Positions 16,881 to 31,637 of a stretch of 40,817 nt of DNA are shown here, in pieces. Position numbers and translations under genes: made by a program. Every line of letters begins with the position of its first letter. Positions within the stretch are counted from its first letter, which is position 1. The notes beneath the pieces are model-generated. The model made no database searches. It was not told the DNA's origin and saw only the letters and a list, made by a program, of their open reading frames with translations. This DNA is from Desulfocurvus sp. (GTDB lineage Bacteria > Desulfobacterota > Desulfovibrionia > Desulfovibrionales > Desulfovibrionaceae). The stretch is taken from the NCBI GenBank assembly GCA_020692325.1, contig JAIMKR010000006.1, forward strand, positions 131,933 to 172,749, given 5' to 3'.

Positions 16881-17882
16881 CTAACCGCCGATGGACGACA
16901 TGGCCATGCGCGAAACGCCGGAGCCGGACCGCCGCGCGGCCAGCAGCTCCGCCCCGACGGGCTTGCGCAGAAGCGCCAGACGCATGATGCGCGTTACGGC
17001 GGGCAGCCCGAGCCTTTCGTGCCGCAGGGCCGGCCGCAGGCGGTAGGTGCGGTCGCTGAACAGGCAGGTGCGCAGCTCGCCCCCGCAGGTGATGCGCAGA
17101 CGATTGCACGTGCCGCAAAAGTGCTCGGACAACGGCGTGATGAGCCCGAAACGCCCACGCCCGCCTTCGATGGCGTACATGCGCGCCGGGCCGGCGTCGG
17201 CGTCGTCGCGCGGCAGCTCCGCCAATCCCACCAGGGCGCGCGCCGCGGCCAGAATGTCCCCCGCGCGCCACACCTGCTCCGGCTTCCAGTCCGACCCGCC
17301 CATGGGCATGTACTCGATAAAGCGCACATCCAGCGGCAATCGCCGCGCCAGATCGAGGAAGCCCGGCAGCTCGTGGTCGTTGACCCCGTGCATGGCCACA
17401 GCGTTGATCTTGACGCCGAGCCCCGCGTCGAGACAGGCGTCGATGGCGCGGCGCACCTCGGGATACAGGTCCTGCCCCGTCACACGGGCGAAGGTGGCGC
17501 GATCCAGCGTGTCCAGCGAGATGTTCACCCGGTCCACGCCGGCCTCGGCCAAGCGCTTCGCGTGCGGGGCCAGCAACGTGGCGTTGGTGGTCAGCCGCAG
17601 GGTGAGCCGTGGGAAGCGCGCGCGCACGGCCTCGACAAACCCGACGAAGTCGCGCCGGGCGAAGGGCTCGCCCCCCGTGAGACGCAACTTGTGGATGCCC
17701 ATGTCCACGCCCAGGCCGATGAGCCCGAGCATCTCCTCGTAGCGCAGCACGTCAAAGTGCGAGAGGCGCACGCGCATTCGCCGGTCGCAGTACAGGCAGC
17801 GCAGGTTGCAATGGTCCGTCACGGACAGCCGCAAATAGCTGACCGTACGTCCATGGGCGTCGACGAGACCGGGCCCGGCCAT
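16881..17882 (-). CDS. moaA: GTP 3',8-cyclase (molybdenum cofactor biosynthesis)
   Basis: Radical-SAM enzyme of 333 residues that, with MoaC, converts GTP to cyclic pyranopterin phosphate. The N-terminal [4Fe-4S] motif is C25-x3-C29-x2-C32 in [10 protein letters not shown]. The second, substrate-binding cluster is C256-x2-C259-x13-C273 in [32 protein letters not shown] is the SAM-binding GGEP motif. The protein ends in Gly-Gly (SSIGG), the catalytic tail of MoaA. It follows purE by 21 bases and appears to be the last gene of purD-purE-moaA. Sulfate reducers need Mo/W cofactor for formate dehydrogenases. Confidence 0.95.
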   Translation of the reverse strand: MAGPGLVDAHGRTVSYLRLSVTDHCNLRCLYCDRRMRVRLSHFDVLRYEEMLGLIGLGVDMGIHKLRLTGGEPFARRDFVGFVEAVRARFPRLTLRLTTNATLLAPHAKRLAEAGVDRVNISLDTLDRATFARVTGQDLYPEVRRAIDACLDAGLGVKINAVAMHGVNDHELPGFLDLARRLPLDVRFIEYMPMGGSDWKPEQVWRAGDILAAARALVGLAELPRDDADAGPARMYAIEGGRGRFGLITPLSEHFCGTCNRLRITCGGELRTCLFSDRTYRLRPALRHERLGLPAVTRIMRLALLRKPVGAELLAARRSGSGVSRMAMSSIGG

Positions 17883-17903
17883 GGGGCTCCTTGGGTTGCG
17901 GTT

Positions 17904-18422
17904 CTACTTCGCGCCGGCCCGACGGGCGGCGTCGGCATCCTCGACGGCCTTGGCGGCCTTTTCCACCGAGGCGACGAATCCGACGCGCTCGGCCTTGATG
18001 CGCTCAGCGAGCGCGGGGTCGGACAGGGCCAGGATCTGCGCGGCCATCCAGGCGGCGTTCTTGGCTCCGGCCTTGTCCAGCGCCAGGGTGCCGACCGGAA
18101 ATCCCGGGGGCATCTGCACGGTGGCGAACAGCGCGTCCATGCCGGAAAGAGGCGAGGCGGCCAGCGGCACGCCGAGCACCGGCTTGGTGGTGCGGGCGGC
18201 CACAGCCCCGGCCAGATGCGCGGCCATGCCGGCGGCGCAGATGAACACCTGACAGCCCTCGGCCTCCAGCTCGCGCACCAGACGCTCGGTGCGCTCCGGC
18301 GTGCAGTGCGCGCTGCTCACGGTGATGCGGTACTCCACGCCGAGCTTGGCCAGCACCTCGGCGCAGGGGGTCATAAGCGCCTCATCCGAGGCGCTGCCCA
18401 TGAATATGGCGACTTTAACCAT
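17904..18422 (-). CDS. purE: 5-(carboxyamino)imidazole ribonucleotide mutase
   Basis: Purine-pathway enzyme of 172 residues acting on N5-CAIR (or AIR plus CO2) to give CAIR. The N-terminal phosphate loop is [11 protein letters not shown], and [16 protein letters not shown] then [17 protein letters not shown] form the active-site core. The usual SAHRTP motif reads SAHCTP here (about residues 43-48): Cys occupies the Arg position by a single-base change (CGC to TGC). Classes I and II cannot be separated safely. It starts 11 bases after purD. Confidence 0.93.
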   Translation of the reverse strand: MVKVAIFMGSASDEALMTPCAEVLAKLGVEYRITVSSAHCTPERTERLVRELEAEGCQVFICAAGMAAHLAGAVAARTTKPVLGVPLAASPLSGMDALFATVQMPPGFPVGTLALDKAGAKNAAWMAAQILALSDPALAERIKAERVGFVASVEKAAKAVEDADAARRAGAK

Positions 18423-18433
18423 GCGATCGACTC

Positions 18434-19711
18434 CTATTTGCTACGGGCGATGCCCTTGTCGCCGATGTCGCGGCGGAAACGGCATCCGTCGAAATGAACC
18501 ATGGACGCGGCCTCGTAGGCCCGCTTCTTGGCCTCGGCCAGGGTGGCGCCCAACGCGGTGACGCCCAGCACCCGGCCGCCGCTGGTGACGGTTTCGCCGT
18601 CCCCGGCCTTGGTGCCGGCCTGAAAGACCTTCACGCCGGCCATGGCGTCGGCCTCGTCGAGGCCGGAAATCTCCATGCCCTTGGGGTAGGCGCCGGGGTA
18701 GCCGGGCGCGGCCACCACCACGCAGAGCGCGGTCTCGGGCCGCACGCGCACCATGGACGGATCCAGCCGGCCGCCGGCGCAGGCGAGCATGATCTCCAGC
18801 AGGTCGCCATCCAGACGCATGAGCAGCGGCTGGCACTCGGGATCGCCGAAGCGCACGTTGTATTCCAGCACCATGGGGCCGTTCGCGGTGAACATGAGCC
18901 CGGCGTAGAGCACGCCCTTGAAGGGATGGCCCAGTTCGGCCATGCGCTTCAGAATGGGCGCGATGCAGAGTTCGGCGGTTTGATTCCAGCGCTCGCGCGG
19001 GAGCACCGGGGCGGGGCTGTACGCGCCCATGCCGCCGGTGTTCGGCCCCTCGTCGCCGTCGTAGGCGGCCTTGTGGTCCTGGGCCGAGGGGAGGACGGCG
19101 TAGCGTTCGCCGTCGCAGAAGGCTAGAAACGAGGCCTCCTCACCGGCAAGCGCGTCCTCGAGCACGACTCTGCCGCCGGCCGCGCCGAAATGTTTCGCCA
19201 CCATCATGTCGTCGATGGCGGCCAGCGCCTCCTCGACGGTTTTGGCCACAACAACGCCCTTGCCGGCGGCCAGACCATCGGCCTTGACCACCAACGGCGC
19301 TCCGTGGCTTCTGGCATAGGTTTTGGCGGCCTCCGCGTCATCGAAGACCTCGAAGGGCGCGGTGGGCACGCCGGCCTCGCGCATCACGGTCTTGGCGAAG
19401 GCCTTGCTGCCTTCCAGTTGCGCGGCGAAGGCGTCCGGTCCGAAGCATGGCACGCCCGCCCGGGCGCAGGCGTCGGCGATGCCGGCCACGAGCGGGGCCT
19501 CGGGACCGGCCACAACCAGATCGATCCGCTCGTCACGGACCAGGGCCATGAGTCCCTCGATATCGCCGTCCTTCACGACGACGTTTCGCGCCACCCGCGC
19601 GGTGCCTCCGTTGCCAGGCGCGGCGATGATGCGCGACACGCGCGGGTTCTGCGAAAGCTTCCAACACAGGGCGTGTTCCCTGCCGCCGGAGCCGATGACA
19701 AGCACATTCAT
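18434..19711 (-). CDS. purD: Phosphoribosylamine-glycine ligase
   Basis: GAR synthetase of 425 residues, joining phosphoribosylamine and glycine with ATP in purine biosynthesis. It starts MNVLVIGSGGREHALCWKL, the universal PurD N-terminus. The ATP-grasp region includes GAPLVVKADGLAAGKGVVVA, and later HKAAYDGDEGPNTGGMGAYS and NVRFGDPECQPLLMRL bind substrate and metal. A GGGGA site precedes ATG 19711. It is the first gene of the minus-strand run with purE and moaA. Confidence 0.97.
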   Translation of the reverse strand: MNVLVIGSGGREHALCWKLSQNPRVSRIIAAPGNGGTARVARNVVVKDGDIEGLMALVRDERIDLVVAGPEAPLVAGIADACARAGVPCFGPDAFAAQLEGSKAFAKTVMREAGVPTAPFEVFDDAEAAKTYARSHGAPLVVKADGLAAGKGVVVAKTVEEALAAIDDMMVAKHFGAAGGRVVLEDALAGEEASFLAFCDGERYAVLPSAQDHKAAYDGDEGPNTGGMGAYSPAPVLPRERWNQTAELCIAPILKRMAELGHPFKGVLYAGLMFTANGPMVLEYNVRFGDPECQPLLMRLDGDLLEIMLACAGGRLDPSMVRVRPETALCVVVAAPGYPGAYPKGMEISGLDEADAMAGVKVFQAGTKAGDGETVTSGGRVLGVTALGATLAEAKKRAYEAASMVHFDGCRFRRDIGDKGIARSK

Positions 19712-19885
19712 GCGGGATCCCCACTTTGCGATTTGATCTTCCCGGAATAGTGGAAACGCCCGGCCTTGGCAAGGCGCGACCCGTCGGAACGCGCGGAGGG
19801 CGTGGGGCTTGCATCGCATGGAGGATGCGATATGGTGGAGGTGAAAGTCCCGAGGGGTGAAACGCGAATCAGGAGGTCGAGCATC

Positions 19886-20236
19886 ATGAGCACCGGCACT
19901 CGTAAAAGCGTCTCTTCCACCGCCAAGAAGTCCGACACGTTCGGCAGGGCGGCGTCCAATCCCACCAGAAAAAAGACGGCTCCGGCCAAGGCCGCTCCGA
20001 CTCCGGCCAAACGCGGCCAGTCCATGCCCGCGCGCAAAATCCCGGCCGGGGTTCCGGCCGCCAGCTCCCCCGCGCGTGAGGTCACGCTGGCCCGCGTGGA
20101 GTCCGTGCGGCTGGCCCAGCGCACCGAAGGCAACTTCGACTGTTTCGCCCGCGCCGGCGAGGGGTACTGCGACCAGGGAGGCTGCGCCTACCACGACGAG
20201 TGTCTGGCGGTCTCCCGGTTGCTGCACGAGATGTAG
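19886..20236 (+). CDS. Small protein with basic tail and C-terminal Cys cluster, unknown function
   Basis: Protein of 116 residues in two parts. Residues 1-65 are rich in Lys, Arg, Ala, Pro and Ser, low in complexity and probably disordered, like histone H1-type or nucleic-acid-binding tails. Residues 66-116 form a compact segment with C86, C95, C100 and C106, also containing H103, a plausible zinc or Fe-S site. AGGAGG precedes the ATG by nine bases. I recognise no family. DNA or RNA binding is a guess from composition. Confidence 0.6.
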   Translation: MSTGTRKSVSSTAKKSDTFGRAASNPTRKKTAPAKAAPTPAKRGQSMPARKIPAGVPAASSPAREVTLARVESVRLAQRTEGNFDCFARAGEGYCDQGGCAYHDECLAVSRLLHEM

Positions 20237-20251
20237 GGCGTGTTCCCGGCG

Positions 20252-20274
20252 GCGCGTCCCCTGTGGGGACGCGC
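20252..20274 (+). terminator. Hairpin after the basic Cys-cluster gene
   Basis: GCGCGTCCCC (20252-20261) and GGGGACGCGC (20265-20274) form a perfect 10-bp stem with a 3-base loop, 15 bases after the stop codon. There is no T-run, so termination is plausible but not certain. Confidence 0.45.
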
Positions 20275-20350
20275 GGGGCGCTGGTTTCGCGCACACGGGG
20301 CTTCCGCTGCGCGGGGGAATCCTGTAGGCTGCCCCGCACAGGAGCCCGTC

Positions 20351-21238
20351 ATGCCAGAGGTCAACGCCGACGCCCTGCGCCGCAACCTGCGCCGCTACGC
20401 CTTCACGGTTCCCTGGAACCTGTTCCTGCTCACAGCGGGCTCGTTGCTCGTGGCCTTCTCCATCAAGAGCGTGGCCGCGCCGCACGGACTGCTGGCGGGC
20501 GGGGTCTCGGGATTCGCCCTTCTGGGCTACTACGCCGTGCCGAAAATCGACACGAGCATCTGGTACTTCGCCCTCAACGTGCCCATCATCGTCCTGGGCC
20601 TGAAGATGGTCAGCAGGCGCTTCGTGCTCTACAGCCTGTATGGCATGGCGGCCACCAGCGTGTTCATCGGCTGGATCGACTACGTTCTGCCGCTGGACGA
20701 TCCCTGGCTCGCCGTCATCGCCTGCGGGGTCACGCTGGGCGCGGGCATCGGCGTGGCGCTGCGCTCCATGGGCTCCACGGGCGGTTCGGACATCCTGGCC
20801 GTCATCATGCGCGAAAAGCTGGGAATGCCCATCGGCCGCTTCGAATTCCTGTTCAACGTGGTGGTCTTCGCCGCCGGCTTCGCCACCATGAAGCTGGAGG
20901 TGGTGCTCTACTCCCTGGCCATGAACTTCCTCGTGAGCTGGGTCACGGACGCCTGCCTCTCCATGTTCAGCGAGCGGCGCATGGCGCTCGTCATCTCCAG
21001 CCGTCCGGACGCCGTCGTCCAGGCCGTGCTGCACCGGCTGGGCCGCGGGGCCACGTTGCTGCAGGCGCGCGGCGGCTGGAGCGGCGAGCCCCGGCAGGTG
21101 GTCATGACCGTGCTCAACAACATCGAACTCAAACGCCTGGAAGAACTCGTGTACGAAATCGATCCCGGCGCGTTCCTCATCATGGGATCGGGCTTCAGCG
21201 TGCTGGGACAGGGCTTCGCCGAGCGGAAGGCATACTGA
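20351..21238 (+). CDS. YitT-family membrane protein
   Basis: Inner-membrane protein of 295 residues matching the YitT layout: an N-terminal region of five or six helices (DUF161), then a cytoplasmic DUF2179 domain from about residue 205. Typical segments are SVAAPHGLLAGGVSGFALL, RSMGSTGGSDILAVIM near residue 145, and VVMTVLNNIELKRLEELVYE followed by DPGAFLIM. Function is not established for the family. AGGAG precedes ATG 20351; the frame extends to 20240 but without a ribosome site. It is followed immediately by the SAM hydrolase-like gene. Confidence 0.88.
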   Translation: MPEVNADALRRNLRRYAFTVPWNLFLLTAGSLLVAFSIKSVAAPHGLLAGGVSGFALLGYYAVPKIDTSIWYFALNVPIIVLGLKMVSRRFVLYSLYGMAATSVFIGWIDYVLPLDDPWLAVIACGVTLGAGIGVALRSMGSTGGSDILAVIMREKLGMPIGRFEFLFNVVVFAAGFATMKLEVVLYSLAMNFLVSWVTDACLSMFSERRMALVISSRPDAVVQAVLHRLGRGATLLQARGGWSGEPRQVVMTVLNNIELKRLEELVYEIDPGAFLIMGSGFSVLGQGFAERKAY

Positions 21239-21239
21239 C

Positions 21240-22061
21240 GTGCGGCCCATCGCGCTGTTGACGGACTTCGGCCTGGCCGACCCCTACGCCGGGCAGCTGC
21301 GCGCCACGTTGGCGCGGCTGGCCCCGGGGGCGACGCTGCTGGACATCTCGCACAGCGTGGAACCCTTCGCCGTGTCGCAGGCGGCCTTTTTTCTGGCGGC
21401 CAGCGCGCCGCACTTCCCGTCCGCGTCGGTATTCGTGTGCGTGGTGGACCCCGGCGTGGGCTCCTCGCGGCGCATCGTGGCCGCGCGCCGGGAAAACGCC
21501 GAGGGCGGGCAGGACTTCCTCGCGCCGGACAACGGCCTGTTGGGCCTGCTGCTCGGCGCGCCGGACGCCGCGCCCCCGCGCGTGTTCGACCTCTCCGACC
21601 CGGCGGGGGCCTACGCGGCCTCGGCCACGTTCCACGGCCGGGACATCTTCGCCCCGCTGGCCGCGCGTCTTTCCGCCGGCGAGACGCTGGAGGACATGGG
21701 CCGCGAGATCGACGCCGACGGTCTCGTGCGACCGGACTGGGCCGAGGCGCGCATCCACCGCGCCGCGCGGGAGATCGACGCTCACGTGCTGCACGTGGAC
21801 CGCTACGGCAACTGTCTGCTCTCCTTGCGGGCGGGGACGCCGCCGCCGGAGCCTGTGACGGCGTTGCGCATGCCCTGGGGCCAGCGCCGCGTGGTGCACC
21901 AGGTGCGCACCTACGCGCAAATTCCCGAGGGCGGCGTGGGGCTGCTCGTCGGCAGCCAGGGATTTTTCGAGCTGGCGGGCAACCAGGCCTCGGCGGCCAT
22001 GGCGCTGGGACTGCGCCGGGGCGACGCCGTGCGCCTGGCCTGGGGCGACGTCCGGTGCTGA
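21240..22061 (+). CDS. SAM hydroxide adenosyltransferase-like protein (DUF62)
   Basis: Protein of 273 residues of the family that hydrolyses S-adenosylmethionine to adenosine and methionine, related to fluorinase and chlorinase. ALLTDFGLADPYAGQLRATL is the N-terminal signature with the SAM-binding Asp. VCVVDPGVGSSRRIV and FLAPDNGLLGLLL follow in the usual order, and HVDRYGNCLLSL begins the C-terminal barrel with the conserved Asp-x-x-Gly-Asn. The fluorinase-specific loop is not seen. The start is GTG, two bases after the YitT stop, and the end overlaps cobS by 7 bases. Confidence 0.88.
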   Translation: MRPIALLTDFGLADPYAGQLRATLARLAPGATLLDISHSVEPFAVSQAAFFLAASAPHFPSASVFVCVVDPGVGSSRRIVAARRENAEGGQDFLAPDNGLLGLLLGAPDAAPPRVFDLSDPAGAYAASATFHGRDIFAPLAARLSAGETLEDMGREIDADGLVRPDWAEARIHRAAREIDAHVLHVDRYGNCLLSLRAGTPPPEPVTALRMPWGQRRVVHQVRTYAQIPEGGVGLLVGSQGFFELAGNQASAAMALGLRRGDAVRLAWGDVRC

Positions 22062-22813
22062 AACGCTTTCTGCTCGCGCTGGGCTTCCTCTCGCGCTTGG
22101 CCCCGGCCCGCGCGGCCGACGAAGCGGACATGCGCCGGCTGATGTTCCACCTGCCGCTGTGCGGACTGGTCATTGGTCTGGCCGCCTGCGCGCCGGCGCT
22201 GCTGGGGCTCTTCGCCGGCCGGCCGCAAATCCAGGCCTGGACCGTCGTGATCCTCTCCGCCTACCTCACGCGCGGGCTGCACCTGGACGGTCTTTCCGAC
22301 GTCATGGACGGCGCGGGCCAGCACACGGACCCGGCGCGCTTCTGGACCATCGTCAAGGACAGCCGCGCCGGCACCTTCGGCGTGGTCGCCGTGACGCTGA
22401 CGCTGCTCGGCCAGTGGGCCCTCGACGCGGACATCCTGTCGCGCCTGCCCGGCTGGACCGATCCCCTGGGCCGTCTCTGGCCGCTGCCGTGGGTCTTCTG
22501 CTTCGGACGGGCCTGCGGGGTGTGCCTGGGCCGCGCGGGGCGCGGTCTCGTCCGGCCGGGCCTGGGGGGGCTGTTCCTGGCCGGGGCCGACACGCGCGCC
22601 GTGACCTGGGCGCTGCTCCTCGGCCTGGGGCCGGCATTGCTCCTGGCCCCGCTGGCCGCCCTGTACGCGGTCCTCGCCGCGCTGCTCCTGCTCACCCCGC
22701 TGTTCCGGCTGGCGCGCGCCGTGGCCGGCCTCAACGGCGACTTTCTCGGCGCGTCCATCATGCTCGGAGAACTCGCCGCCGCCATGGGTCTGGTCCTGGC
22801 TGCGGCTGGCTGA
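22055..22813 (+). CDS. cobS: Adenosylcobinamide-GDP ribazoletransferase (cobalamin synthase)
   Basis: Integral membrane enzyme of 252 residues that joins adenosylcobinamide-GDP and alpha-ribazole in the last steps of B12 assembly. The signature RGLHLDGLSDVMDGAG and the following FWTIVKDSRAGTFGV are diagnostic for CobS. About six hydrophobic helices follow, very rich in Ala, Leu and Gly. The start is GTG 22055 inside the end of the SAM hydrolase-like gene. No other cob gene is nearby. Confidence 0.92.
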   Translation: MLKRFLLALGFLSRLAPARAADEADMRRLMFHLPLCGLVIGLAACAPALLGLFAGRPQIQAWTVVILSAYLTRGLHLDGLSDVMDGAGQHTDPARFWTIVKDSRAGTFGVVAVTLTLLGQWALDADILSRLPGWTDPLGRLWPLPWVFCFGRACGVCLGRAGRGLVRPGLGGLFLAGADTRAVTWALLLGLGPALLLAPLAALYAVLAALLLLTPLFRLARAVAGLNGDFLGASIMLGELAAAMGLVLAAAG

Positions 22814-22833
22814 CAACCACATTCGGAGGCTTC

Positions 22834-23814
22834 ATGTCCCGCACCCGCGTCATCGCCTGCCTGTGCGCCCTTTGTCTCGTCCTCACCGCCTGCGCGCCCA
22901 GCTTCAGCGTGTTCGGCCCGGCCAACCGTCCCTACCGCGAGCAGACGCTCTCCGGCTCGGCCGGCGGCGGCAAGGTGCTCATGATCTCCATCGACGGGCT
23001 CATCAGCGAGCACGGCAGCCAGGGTTTTCTGCGCAACCGGCCCAGCACCGTGGAATCCGTGGCCACGCAGCTAAGGCTCGCGCGCCGGGACAAGGACATC
23101 AAGGCCCTGCTCATCAAGGTGGACTCCCCTGGCGGCACCGTGACGGCCAGCGATGTCATTTACCACGAGATCATGGCCTACAAGAAGGTCTCGGGCGTGA
23201 AGGTGGTGACGGCCATGATGGGCATGGCCGCCAGCGGCGGGTACTACGTGTCGCTCCCGGCCGACCGCATCTGCGCGCTGCCCACCACCATAACCGGCAG
23301 TGTGGGCGTCATTTTCCTGGAACCACGCGTGGCCGGCCTGTTGGACAAGATCGGCGTGGGCGTGGACGTGAGCAAGTCCGGCGCGCAGAAGGACATGGGC
23401 TCGCCCTTCCGTCCGGCCACGGAGGAGGAAAAGCGCCTCACCGACGAGCTGGTCAAGGCCGAGGCCGAACGCTTCACCGGACTGGTTCGCGAGCGCCGGC
23501 GTCTTTCGCCCGAGGCCATGGCCACCGTGGCCACCGCGCGCGTGTTCACCGCTGAGCAGGCCCGAAAGCTGGGGCTGGTGGACAGCGTGGGCTACCTGGA
23601 GAACGCCGTGGCCGAGGCCAGGAGTCTGGCCGGCCTGCCGCCGGACGCCCGCGTGGTGAGCTACCGCCGCGACCCCGCGCCGGAGGCCTCCTACTATTCC
23701 GCCGGGATGGAGGCGCAACAAACGCCGCCGGCCCTGCTGAGCCTGGGGTTGGAGGGACTTCTGCCGCCTCGCGCCGGCTTGTACTATCTGTGGATGCCGG
23801 GGCTCGCGCGGTAA
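22834..23814 (+). CDS. sppA: Lipoprotein signal peptide peptidase-like protease (S49)
   Basis: Periplasm-facing S49 serine protease of 326 residues that degrades leftover signal peptides or membrane peptides. The leader ends in a lipobox LVLTAC, with C20 as the lipid-modified residue, rather than the usual membrane anchor. The oxyanion segment IKVDSPGGTVTASDV and nucleophile Ser in MGMAASGGYYVSLPAD are present, and the catalytic Lys is likely in KSGAQKDMGSP. It is the short, single-domain type. The start has GGAGG ahead. It may share an operon with cobS (20-base gap). Confidence 0.9.
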   Translation: MSRTRVIACLCALCLVLTACAPSFSVFGPANRPYREQTLSGSAGGGKVLMISIDGLISEHGSQGFLRNRPSTVESVATQLRLARRDKDIKALLIKVDSPGGTVTASDVIYHEIMAYKKVSGVKVVTAMMGMAASGGYYVSLPADRICALPTTITGSVGVIFLEPRVAGLLDKIGVGVDVSKSGAQKDMGSPFRPATEEEKRLTDELVKAEAERFTGLVRERRRLSPEAMATVATARVFTAEQARKLGLVDSVGYLENAVAEARSLAGLPPDARVVSYRRDPAPEASYYSAGMEAQQTPPALLSLGLEGLLPPRAGLYYLWMPGLAR

Positions 23815-23903
23815 GGGAAAACGGGCGGACTTGCGTTGGACTACGCAGTCTGCTAGGCTGTTGGACGTTTTCTACGTAACCCCCAACGCCGGTACCAAGC
23901 CCC

Positions 23904-30538
<6,635 letters not shown>

Positions 30539-30542
<4 letters not shown>

Positions 30543-31075
30543 ACCATCGCGGCGCATTGCCCGAGGATCCAGAAATCGCGGCCATTGTCCACGCCCTGGG
30601 CCTCGTCGCCCTGCCGCAGGAAGGCGGACTGTACGCCGAGACCTACCGCTCCGCGCGCGTTCTGCCCGCCGGCGCGGCCGGGCCCGAGCAGACCGGTCCC
30701 CGATCCTGCTGCACGGCCATCTACTATCTGGTCACGCCCACGCGCTTCTCCGCGCTGCATCGCGTGGCCAGCACGGAAATCTTCCACTTCTACATGGGCG
30801 ACGCCGTGCGGATGCTGCGCCTGCGCCCGGACGGCTCCTCGGACGAGATCGTCATCGGCACGGACCTGGCCGCCGGCCAGCGGCCGCAGGTTGTGGTGCC
30901 GCGCGGCGTCTGGCAGGGCACGCGCCTCGTCCCAGGCGGGCGCTACGCCCTGCTCGGCTGCACGGTGAGCCCGGGGTTCGACTTCGCCGACTACGAGCAG
31001 GGTGATCGCGAGATTCTGAGCCGCGCCCATCCCGGCCGCGCGGCGGACATCCGCGTCCTCACCCCGGACGCCTGA
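30539..31075 (+). CDS. DUF985 cupin-fold protein
   Basis: Protein of 178 residues of the DUF985/Cupin_5 family. The N-terminal GLYAETYRS, central TAIYYLVTPTRFSALHRV then STEIFHFYMGDAV, and C-terminal GRYALLGCTVSPGFDFADYE are the family's conserved strands. The histidines in LHR and FHF could bind a metal or sugar-like ligand. The function of the family is poorly known. Its ATG overlaps the giant kinase stop, so the two are translationally coupled, hinting at shared expression and perhaps ligand-related function. Confidence 0.88.
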
Positions 31076-31083
31076 CACCCCCC

Positions 31084-31111
31084 TTGTCAACGCGCGGGGG
31101 CGACCTATTCT
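31084..31111 (+). promoter_or_regulatory. Promoter of the thioredoxin gene, predicted leaderless transcript
   Basis: TTGTCA (31084-31089) and TATTCT (31106-31111) are spaced by 16 bases. Only seven bases separate the -10 box from the ATG at 31119, so transcription should begin at or within about two bases of the start codon. No Shine-Dalgarno is present in the same interval, consistent with a leaderless mRNA. Confidence 0.5.
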
Positions 31112-31118
31112 CACGGAC

Positions 31119-31541
31119 ATGAAGCATATTCTTTGCCCCGCATGTCATGCCGTGAACAGAGTGGACGAGGCCCGGCTCGGACAAGCCGTGTGCGGCCGGT
31201 GCAAAAAAAACCTCGCCGGGGATATTCCGCACCTCGACGCCAACCTGCTCGACGCCCTTCTCACGCGCGACGAACTGCCGTTGCTCGTGGACTTCTGGGC
31301 CCCGTGGTGTGGTCCGTGCCGCATGATGGCCCCGGCCTTCGAGGAGACCGGACGCATCCTCGGGCCAGCGGTGCGCCTGGGCAAGGTGGACACCGAGGCC
31401 GAACGTCTGCTGGGCGCGCGTTTCCAGGTGCAGTCCATTCCCACGCTCATCGTCTTCCGAGACGGTCGCGAGCTGGCGCGCCTGCAGGGCGCGCGTCCGG
31501 CGCGGGAGATCGCCGACTGGACGCGCTCGGTGCTGGACTGA
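31119..31541 (+). CDS. trxC: Thioredoxin 2 (TrxC type)
   Basis: Redox protein of 140 residues that reduces protein disulfides. An N-terminal zinc ribbon with C6/C9 and C25/C28 (CPAC and CGRC) precedes the thioredoxin fold, the TrxC arrangement linked to oxidative stress. The active site is W63-C64-G65-P66-C67 within DFWAPWCGPCRMMAP, and the cis-Pro is in VQSIPTLIVF. Length is as for TrxC. No ribosome site lies upstream; the promoter position suggests leaderless translation. A perfect hairpin terminates the gene. Confidence 0.94.
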   Translation: MKHILCPACHAVNRVDEARLGQAVCGRCKKNLAGDIPHLDANLLDALLTRDELPLLVDFWAPWCGPCRMMAPAFEETGRILGPAVRLGKVDTEAERLLGARFQVQSIPTLIVFRDGRELARLQGARPAREIADWTRSVLD

Positions 31542-31560
31542 CATCCCCCAACCGACAATG

Positions 31561-31612
31561 ACGATGAAAGACCCGGCCGGGGCGGCGACGCTCGGGCCGG
31601 GTCTTTCATCGT
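31561..31612. terminator. Perfect 18-bp bidirectional terminator
   Basis: Arms ACGATGAAAGACCCGGCC (31561-31578) and GGCCGGGTCTTTCATCGT (31595-31612) are exact inverse complements with a 16-base loop. It lies between convergent trxC (+) and the Rrf2-receiver gene (-), and the AAAG/CTTT segments give short T-tracts in both directions. Confidence 0.75.
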
Positions 31613-31637
31613 GTGCGCGACAGGGGAGGGACGAGAC

